From contig CANJKZ010000960.1 of NCBI GenBank assembly GCA_947471745.1, forward strand, positions 682,001 through 746,000: DNA of 64,000 nucleotides. The letters are read 5' to 3'. Shown here piece by piece: positions 1-8,300 of the stretch (positions are counted from its first letter, which is position 1; each line of letters starts with the position of its first letter). This DNA is from Closterium sp. Naga37s-1. Lineage: Eukaryota > Streptophyta > Zygnematophyceae > Desmidiales > Closteriaceae. The position numbers were made by a program, and so were the translations under genes. The notes beneath the pieces were generated by a model. It was given only the letters and a program-made list of their open reading frames with translations. It was not told the origin of the DNA and did not search any database.

Positions 1-1238
1 AAGCCGGGACATGGTTTTCCACGAAGGGCTGAGCTACAAGGGGTGGAAGGAGCATGGGGCTAGTACGGTTGGGAGTTCTCTCCAGGATCCCTACACCTCT
101 TCTATCTTTGAGGGGGCATGGGAGGACCCAGGAGAGGAGGTAGAGGAGCAGCAAGAGGAACAAAAGGCAGCTGCACCTCACCATGAGGAGTCCCCAACTG
201 CTGGTTCCACCCCCGACCCTAACGCACCAGCCCATGACCTGCAGCAGCCACAGGGGCAGCAGCAGCAACAAGAGCAGCTGCAGCAGCCACCACAGCAGCA
301 TACACCGCCTGTTCCTGTGGGTAGGTGGCAGCAACTACTGCAGCAACAACTGTCCAAGTCACCACGGTCCCCCATGAAGAGAGTGACTTGGAAGGAGAAG
401 CTGCAAAGTTTGGAGCAGGGGGAGGCATCACCTCTGCGCTGCACCACATGCATCTCCCGGCCACCTGAAAGGTTCACATCAAGTGCATAGTATGCTTGCA
501 TGCATGATCATGAGGAGCATGATTGGGAAGAGTGCATGCTTGTGGATGCTAATGGGGGTGAGCATGGATTTGATTTTTGCCTTATGGGTTAGGTGCATGA
601 GCCCAAGTCGGTCAAGGAGGCCTTGTCCCGTCCTGAGTGGGTCGAGTCCATGCATGAGGAGCTTGAGTCCCATAGGGTGAACGAGTCCTTTGAGCAGGTT
701 GATCCAGCTTGTGTACCATCTGGAATGGAAGTTTTGAGGTGTCAGTAGGTGTGGAAGTACAAGCACAAGGCTGATGGCAGTATTGAGTGGCCTAAGTCCA
801 GGTTGGTGGCCATGGGGAACACTCAAACACGGGGTGTTCACTATGACCAAGTGTTTACCCCGGTGGGTAAGCCTACTACCTTGAGAGGCTCCCTTGGGAT
901 GGCAGCATCTTTGGGGTTTCACATCCGTCATATGAATGTGACAACTGCCTATCTTCATTGGGTCTTGAAGGAGGAGCTTTACATGAGGCGGCCCCCTGGT
1001 TTTGATGATGGGTTCGGCAGAGCTTGCCGACTCAGAAAATCAATCTATGGGCTGAAGCAAGCTCCAAGGCAGTTGTACCTCAAGTTTGATGAGGCCCTGA
1101 TGGATTTTGGCTTTGAGAGGTCTGACTGTGACCCCGCCTTGTACCACTTGGTGAGGCGTGAGGGCAGGCTGTCCCTCTACCTCTATGTGGATGGCATTTT
1201 GCTCTTGTCTTCGAGCATGGTCTTGCTGGACGAGGTCA
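1..1238 (+). pseudogene. Element O: copia pol remnant, left half (spacer and reverse transcriptase N-part)
   Basis: One reading frame from position 11 can be followed through three in-frame stops (488-490, 590-592, 746-748). It first encodes a Gln-rich integrase-RT spacer, then the N-terminal half of a Ty1/copia reverse transcriptase. Visible RT landmarks are VFTPVGKPTTL (the usual VFAPV block), the RRPPGFDDG block and SIYGLKQAPR. The catalytic YVDD box reads YVDG: the second Asp is replaced by Gly at 1193-1195, so the enzyme would be dead even without the stops. The frame is cut at 1238 by the LTR of element A and resumes at 16403, where RT and RNase H continue. The 5' part lies left of the window. 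Confidence 0.9.
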
Positions 1239-1370
1239 TGTCAAACTTATATGCTGTACATTCTGTAGTCTGTAGTGGGGTAGCCTATATGGGGTACAAT
1301 ACAACTCAGGGTTAGTACTTGTACTCATCTTGCTGCTAGTTTCACCTCATTCTCGTTTGTTATTCTCACA
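1239..1370 (+). repeat. 5' LTR of element A (132 bp)
   Basis: Starts TGTCAAACTTATATGCTG and ends TTATTCTCACA, the usual TG...CA ends. The matching copy is at 16266-16397. It is preceded by GGTCA and followed directly by the primer-binding site. At 132 bp it is short for an autonomous copia LTR. Confidence 0.92.
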
Positions 1371-1385
1371 TGGTATCAGAGCAGG
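1371..1385 (+). promoter_or_regulatory. Primer-binding site of element A
   Basis: TGGTATCAGAGCAGG lies immediately after the LTR. It is complementary to the 3' end of plant initiator tRNA-Met, the usual primer of Ty1/copia elements. Confidence 0.85.
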
Positions 1386-2807
1386 TTTCTTGGGCCCACC
1401 ACCTGCTACGCTGCTAGTACCCCCCCCCAGGCCCGTCGCGCCCCTTAGGCCCGTCGTGCCACCTCACGGCCCCTAGGCACCGTCGCTCACGGCCCCTCGG
1501 CCCCGTCGCTCACGGCCCCTAGGCCCCGGCCCGTCGCTGCCCCTACCTCGGCCCCTTGGCCCCGTTCGCCTCGTCGCCCCTAGTCGCGCCCCAAGGCCCC
1601 GTTGGCCCCGTCGCCCCTAGCCGCGTCCCAAGGCCCCGTTGGCCCAGTCGCCCCTAGCCGCGCCCCCCCTTCGGCCACGTCGACCCCGTCGCCCCTAGTC
1701 GCGCCCCAAGGCCCCGTTGGCCCCGTCGCCCCTAGCCGCGCCCCTTCGGCCCCGTTGGCCCCGTCGCCCCTAGCCGCGCCCCAAGGCCCCATTGGCTCCG
1801 TCGACCCCGTCGCCCCTAGCCGCGCCCCTTCGGCCCCGTTGGCCCCGTCGCCCCTAGCCGCGCCCCAAGGCCCCGTTGGCCCCGTCGACCCCGTCGCCCC
1901 TAGTCGCGCCCCAAGGCCCCGTTGGCCCCGTCGCCCCTAGCCGCGCCCCAAGGCCCCGTTGGCCCCGTCGACCCCGTCGCCCCTAGCCGTGCCACTCGGC
2001 CCCGTTGGCCCCGTCGCCCCTAGCCGCGCCCCTAGGCCCCGTTGGCCCCGTCGCCCCTAGTCGCGCCCCTTCGGCCCCGTTGGCCCCGTCGCCCCTAGCC
2101 GCGCCTCTCGGCCCCGTTGGCCCCGTCGCCCCTAGCCGCGCCCCCCTCGGCCCCGTTGGCCCCATTGGCCCCGTCGCCCCTAGCCGAGCCCCTCGGCCCC
2201 CGCTGGCCCCGTCGCCCCTAGCCGCGCCCCTCGGCCTCGATTGGCCCCGTCGCCCCTAGCCGCGCCCCTCGGCCCCACTGGCCCCGTCGCCCCTAGCCGC
2301 GCACCTCGGCCCCTAGGCCTCTTTGGCCCCTCGGCCCCGCCCCTCGGCCCCTCGGCCCCTCGGCCCCTAGGCCCATTGGCCCCTCGGCCCCTCGGCCCTG
2401 CCACCCTCTTGTTTGGCCCCTCGGCCCCCTAGGCCCCTTGCCCCCCCCCCTTTGACCTCGTGTTTGGCCCCTCGGCCCCGCCCCTTGGCCCCTCGGCCCC
2501 TAGTCTTCTCGGCCCCTCGGCCCCTAGGCCCCTTGGCCCACCTTTACCTCGTGTTTGGCCCCTCGGCCCCTAGGCCCCTTGGCCCCTTGACCTCGTGTTT
2601 GGCCCCTCGGCCCTGCCCCTTGGCCCCTCGGCCCCTAGTCTCCTCGGCCCCTCGACACCTAGGACCCTTGGCCCCTCGGCCCCGCCACCCTCGTGTTTGG
2701 CCCCTCGGCCCCTAGGCCCCTCGGCCCCGCCCCCTGGCTCCTTAGCTACTATTGCTGCTGCTCCTGCTGCTACTGCTGCTACTGCTGCTCCTGAGTCCTG
2801 CGCCACT
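1386..2807 (+). repeat. Untranslated leader of element A: GC-rich degenerate tandem array
   Basis: About 1.4 kb of highly G+C-rich degenerate repeats. From about 1570 to 2290 the unit is roughly 29 bp and built around GGCCCCGTCGCCCCTAGCCG. From about 2290 to 2740 it becomes shorter GGCCCCTCGGCCCCTAGG units. Open frames on both strands here (Ala/Pro/Ser-rich or Gly/Arg-rich) are by-products of the periodicity. The array lies between the primer site and the gag start, a layout also seen in elements B, C, D and F. Confidence 0.8.
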
Positions 2808-4173
2808 ATGGCTTCGCTTAGAGTTCTAGCGTTCGATCAGGAGGGCAGACGGGTTGCATTTGACACGTGGCACGACGATCTGCAACTATACCTACTGAGC
2901 GATAGTAAGGACAGTGTCTCACTGTTTGACCACGTGCCCGGTGTCGCTCCAGCCCCTCCCGCCACAGCTGACGGTTCGACTCGTTCCCAGTGGCTGTCTT
3001 GTGACGCTACTGCCCGCTTAGCCATTCGCAACCACCTGCCCGTGACCGAATGTGCTCACTTTGGAGAGCACAGGACAGCACAGGCCCTGTACAACGCTGT
3101 CGTTGCTCGCTACTCCTCCCCTACCACTGCTGCTCTTGGCAGGCTGCTACTGCCCTACCTGTTCCCTGAGCTATCGGCTTTTGCCACAGTAGCGGACCTG
3201 GTTACCCACCTGCGCTCTAGCGACGCTCGCTACCGCGCTGCCCTCCCAGCCGAGTTCCTTGCAAGGAACCTGCCCCCGATATACATCACTCTCTATTTCG
3301 TAGTCACTCGCCTCCCTCACTCCCTTCGCTCTATCAGGGACCACTTTCTCACCCTAGACCCCACCTCCCTCACTGTTGACCTCCTGATCAGCATCTCCTC
3401 GCAGCTGAGACTAGTGCAGTTGCTGTAGGTGCTGCTCGTGGCACTCCGCGCTCGCCCTTCTTTGAGGGGTGCTCCCCCTCCCCCCTTTCCTCCTCCTTCG
3501 CCTCTGCTGCTGCTGAAGACGTCTCTGTTACTGAGGACGTCGGTGCTGCTTCGACTAGTGCGAAGCGCCGCAACAGCAAGGGCAAGGGTGGCCGGGGTGG
3601 TGGAGGAGGCAGCGGTGATGGTGGAGGTGGCAGTGGGAGTGGTGGTGAGGGCAGTGGTAGAGGTGGTGGAGGCAATGGAGGTGGTGGCGGCGGTGAAGGC
3701 AGCGGGGGGAGTGGCGGCAGTGGAGGCGGTGGGACTGGTGGTGGTAGGTTTGGACCTCGGCGTGGAGGCCCTGGTGGTGGTCGGGGCCAGCAGCAGCAGC
3801 GTCGGAGCGAGAACCACTAGCCCCAGCAGCTTCGTGAGTGGTTGGTTCAGCGTGGGCCGGTTGGGGGTAGTGAGAGCTGCCCGTATGTCATTCGCACGGA
3901 AGTCCGTGCGGGCCAGACATGCGGGAGGCTTCACACTGAGCACCGCTGCTTCGCCCGCCTTGACGACGCCTGGCGTGCTGAGTTTGGTGACGATGTCGAG
4001 CGCCCTCGCTGGGCGGAGTTGCTTAGGTCGGGAGTTGCTATCTTTGACCTAGACTATGATGCTATTCTCTCTGCCATGTATGCTTTGTCTTTTAGTGCTG
4101 AGGGTGACTGTTACCGGTGTGTCCCACCTGACCCAGGTATCGCGGCTGCTGCTCTAGGTGCTAGTGCGTCTGG
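2808..4173 (+). pseudogene. Element A gag (5' part), frameshifted
   Basis: ATG at 2808 opens the same frame as element B gag, beginning MASLRVLAFDQEGRR. It contains the Gag core block SDARYRAALPAEF and a Gly-rich stretch (about 3590-3780), followed by a Cys/His segment (RAGQTCGRLHTEHRC). Compared with relatives, a single-base deletion near 3387 shifts the frame, and a TAG stop occurs at 3818-3820. Coding is cut at 4173 by element B and resumes at 11635 at the protease. The product would have been the capsid and nucleocapsid part of a single gag-pol polyprotein. Confidence 0.88.
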
Positions 4174-4305
4174 TGTCAGAACATTATAGCTTATGCTGTT
4201 GTGTAGGCTATAGTGGGGTATCCCATAGGGGGTACAACCAATTAGGGTTTCATATTTGTACTCACTTCATTTCATAGTTCATCCATTCTTGTTCAAATCT
4301 TCTCA
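4174..4305 (+). repeat. 5' LTR of element B (132 bp)
   Basis: Starts TGTCAGAACATTATAGC and ends CAAATCTTCTCA. The second copy is at 11498-11629. The following primer site TGGTATCGAGCAGG lacks one A relative to the usual TGGTATCAGAGC. Confidence 0.94.
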
Positions 4306-5306
4306 TGGTATCGAGCAGGTTCCCCCTTGGGAACTGTGCTTAGGGCCCACCACATCGATTTTTTTTTTCCTGCCCGAAGCGCGCTCAGCCCGAGTCGCGC
4401 TTCGGGCCCTCACTTCGTCGAGCCGCCCTAGCGGCCCTGCATCGCGGCCCCGCCGCCTCTCTCCTAGCGGCTCCGCCGCCCTACCTAGCGGCCCCGCCGC
4501 CCTACCTCGCGGCCTCGCCGCCCCATTGCGCGGCCCCGCCGCCCTACCTAGCGGCCCCGCCGCCCCATCGCGGCCCCGCCGCCCCATCGCGCGGCCCCGC
4601 CGCCCCATCACGCGGCCCCGCCGCCCCATCGCGCGGCCCCGCCGCCCTTCCTCGCGGCCTCGCCACCCCATCGCGCGGCCCCGCCGCCCCATCGCGCGGC
4701 CCCGCCGCCCTTCCTCGCGGCCCCGCCACCTTACCTGCGGCCCCGCCCTTACCTGCGGCCCCGCCGCCATCTGCTGCGGCCCCGCCACCTTACCTGCGGC
4801 CCCGCCACCTTACCTGCGGCCCCGCCACCTTACCTGCGGCCCCGCCGCCCTCTGCTGCGGCCCCACCACCCTATCTGCGGCCCCGCCACCCTACCCGCGG
4901 CCACGCCGCCCTTACCAGCGGCCCCGCCGCCCTTACCTGCGGCCCCGTGCCCTGCAGCAGCACGGCCGAGCCGCCCAGCAGCCGAGCCGCCGAGCCGCCC
5001 AGCAGCCGAGCCGCCCAGCAGCCGAGCCGCAGAGCCGCCCAGCAGCCGAGCCGCCGAGCCGCCGAGCAGCCGAGCCGCCCAGCAGCCGAGCCGCCCAGCG
5101 GCCGCGCCGCCCAGCAGCCGAGCCGCCCAGCAGCCGAGCCGCCCAGCAGCTGAGCCGCCGAGCCGCCGGGCCGCCCAGCAGCTGAGCCGCCGAGCCGCCG
5201 CGCCGCCCTCCTTCAGGGCCGCCCGACCTGCCCAGTCTGGTGAGCACAGCGCCTTTTCACTGCACTGTCCTCACCCCACTGTTTGCGCTGCTAGTCGTCT
5301 AGGGTC
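4306..5306 (+). repeat. Leader of element B: primer site plus two GC-rich tandem arrays
   Basis: After the primer site (4306-4319) come degenerate repeats of a GCGGCCCCGCCGCCC core (about 4430-4945), then a GAGCCGCCCAGCAGCC-type array (about 4960-5200). No convincing gene is present. The frames here are low-complexity artefacts. The main ORF starts at 5307, after ordinary sequence from about 5220. Confidence 0.8.
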
Positions 5307-8300
5307 ATGGCTACCCCTAGTGTTCTCGCCTTTGACGCTGAGGGTAGGGCCATTGACTTTGAGGTCTGGGTAGATGACCTGCAGCTGTTCTTACAGTGCG
5401 ATAGGGCAGACGGCCTCTCTCTCTTTGACCTCACCTCTGGCACCTCCACTGCCCCTGCTGCTGATGCTGACGCCACTGTTCGCTCCCAGTGGGCCACGCG
5501 CGACGCTGCTGCACGTCTTGCTGTGCGTCGCCACCTCCCTACCTCCGAGCGTGCGCACTTTAGTCAGTACAAGAGTGCTCAGACCTTGTACGACGCTGTA
5601 GTTGCGCGCTACTCCTCCCCTGCCACTGCTGCACTGAGCCGTCTCATGCTACCGTACCTCTTTCCTGATCTTACTGCCTTTCCCACAGTCACTGACCTCA
5701 TTACGCACCTCCGCACTAGTGACACTCGCTACCGCGCTGCACTCCCTCCTGACTTCTGCGCCAGGAACCCCCCCCCCATGTACATCACTCTTTACTACAT
5801 AGTCACTCGCCTTCCTGACTCCCTTCGCGTAGTCAGGGACCACTTTCTCTCTATCTGTCCCACCACTCTCACTGTTGACCTCCTCGAGAAGTCCCTCCTA
5901 GCGGCCGAGAAGAGCATCGTCGCTGTAGGGGCCTCTCGTGGTGACCCGCGCACCCCCATCTTTGAGGGGTGTTCCCCCTCCCCCCTTCTGCCCTCTGTTG
6001 CCTCTGCTGCTGCGGCCGACCTCCTTGTTCTTGAGTCGGTCGGTGCGGCGTCTGCCCCTAGCGGGAGACGCCGCTCTGGCAAGGGCAAGGGGGGCAAGGG
6101 CGCTGGAGGAGCGAGCGGGGGCGGTGGAGGTGGAGGTGGCGGCAGTTGGGGGAGTGGGGGTGGCGGTGGGAGTGGAGGTGGGGGTGGAGGGGTCGGTGGC
6201 GGCAGTGGAGGTGGAGGTGGCGGCGGCGGTGGCGGTGGGAGCGGAGGTGGCGGAGGTGGCGGAGGTGGAGGCGGCGGCGGAGGCGGAGGCGGCGGCAGTA
6301 GCGGAGGCGGCGGAGGCGTCGGAGGCGGCGGGGGTGGCGGTGGTGCTGGTCGCGGGTCTTCGCAGAGGAGTGGCTCCGGTGGTGGCTCGCGCCAGCAGCA
6401 GCAGCAGCGTGGTCGTGACACCCTGTCCCCTCAGCAGCTTCGTGAGTGGTACACTGCGCGTCAGCGGGGTGGGGGTTTTGGTCCGTGCTCCTACGTTTTG
6501 CGCACTGGCGACCGTGCGGGTGAGCAGTGTGGGGGTGCCCACCCCACCCAGCGCTGCTTTGGCCGCCTGACGGACGCGTGGCGTCACCAGTTCCCGGAGG
6601 CCTCCGAGATCCCTCGCTGGGGCGAGCTGTCTAGGGCGGGTGTTGCCATCTATGATCTTGACTTTGATGCTATTCTCTCTGCCATGTATGCTGTGTCTAT
6701 TAGTGATGAGGGTGACTGTTACCGGTGTTTCCCGCCCGATCCGGGCATTGAGACTGCTGCTCTAGGTCCTGGTGAGGCTGCTGCCCTAGGTGCTTGCGAC
6801 GCTGCTGCTCTAGGTGCTCGTGTGTCTGCGTCCTCAGGTACTGGTGAGTCTGCGCTCTCAGGTACTGCGTCGGCTTCGGCCTCCCTCACCTTCACCCTTG
6901 ACTCTGGGGCGTCTCGCTCCTTCTTTCGGGACCGCACCACACTCACACCGCTGAGTCGACCGGTTGCAGTGTCTCTGGCTGACCCCTCTGGGGGTCCTGT
7001 CCTGTCTCGCTTCTCCACAGTCCTCCCGTGTCCGGCGGCTCCCTCTGGCACCCTGTCTGGTCTCTACCTCCCCTCGTTCTCTACGAACCTGGTGAGTGGT
7101 GCTGACCTACAGGATGCGGGGGTCCACCAGTTCACTCCTGCACGTCAGAGAGTGACCCACTGTACAGAGGCTGGCACAGGCCGACACCTGGCTACGTTCA
7201 CCCGTCAGCCGGGATCGAGCCTGTACACTCTGACCACTGCGTCTCCTCCAGTTGCTGAGTCTGGTAGGGTAGTTACGTCGGGTCAGGTGTTTGCTGCGGC
7301 GTCCAGGTCTGGTCCTGAGTCTGCCCCCTGTTCGTGTCGTCTCCTGTCTCACGAGACTCTCCTCTGGCACCACCGCCTTGGCCACCCCTCTCTGCTTCGG
7401 CTCAGAGGTATGGCCTCCCGTCTTCTTGTGTCCGGTCTCCCCCGGTCCCTCCCTCCCCTTCCTCAGGGCCCTGGCCCGGCCTGTGTCCCCTGTGTCGAGG
7501 GGCGCCTGCGTGCTGCCCCTCACTCCTCCCAGTTTCCTCCGACAGAGGCCCCGTTGCAGACACTTCACATGGACGTGTGGGGCCCAGCCCGCGTCCGTGG
7601 ACAGGGTCACGAGCGCTACTTCCTGCTCGTTGTTGACGACTACTCGCGTTACACCACAGTCTTCCCCTTGCGCAGCAAGGGTGATGTCACTGAGGTGCTG
7701 ATCGTCTGGATCTGCGCAGCTCGTCTCCAGCTCAGGCAGAGCTTCGGCTCGGACTTTCCTGTTCTGCGTCTGCACTCGGACAGAGGCGGAGAGTTCTCCT
7801 CTGGCCTTCTGCGTGCCTACTGTCGTGCACGGGGCATCCGTCAGACCTTCACGCTTCCGGACTCACCGCAGCAAAATGGGATTGCTGAGCGCCGCATTGG
7901 CATGGTCATGGACGTCGCTCGTACGTCTATGATGCATGCGGCTGCCCCCCATTTTCTGTGGCCGTTTGCGGTGAGGTACGCGGCGCATCAGATCAACCTC
8001 CACCCCAGGGTCTCCAGGCCGGAGACCTCCCCAGCCTTGCTGTGGACGGGGAAGGTTGGCGATGCGTCGGCGTTCCGGGTCTGGGGATCACGGGCGTTTG
8101 TCCGCGACCTGTCTGCGGACAAACTATCCCCTCGTGCTGCTCCTTGCGTCTTCCTGGGGTTCCCCTCTGACGCGCTTGGGTGGCAGTTTTACCACCCCAC
8201 CTCTCGCCGTGTTCTGTCCTCCCAGGACGTCACGTTTGACGAGTCGGTCCCCTACTACCGCCTCTTCCCCTACCGCACTCCGTCCCTCCCCCCACCCCCA

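Noticed and set aside
1580-2806. Pro/Ala/Ser-rich or Gly-rich frames in the leader of element A, and similar frames in the leaders of B, C, D and F
   Set aside because: They arise from GC-rich periodic repeats, occur on both strands, and lie between the primer site and the gag start.
5795-6421. Antisense Pro-rich frames opposite the polyglycine tract (also 55697-56347 and 42660-42860)
   Set aside because: They are mirror images of Gly codons in the copia gag. The sense strand is the conserved coding strand.
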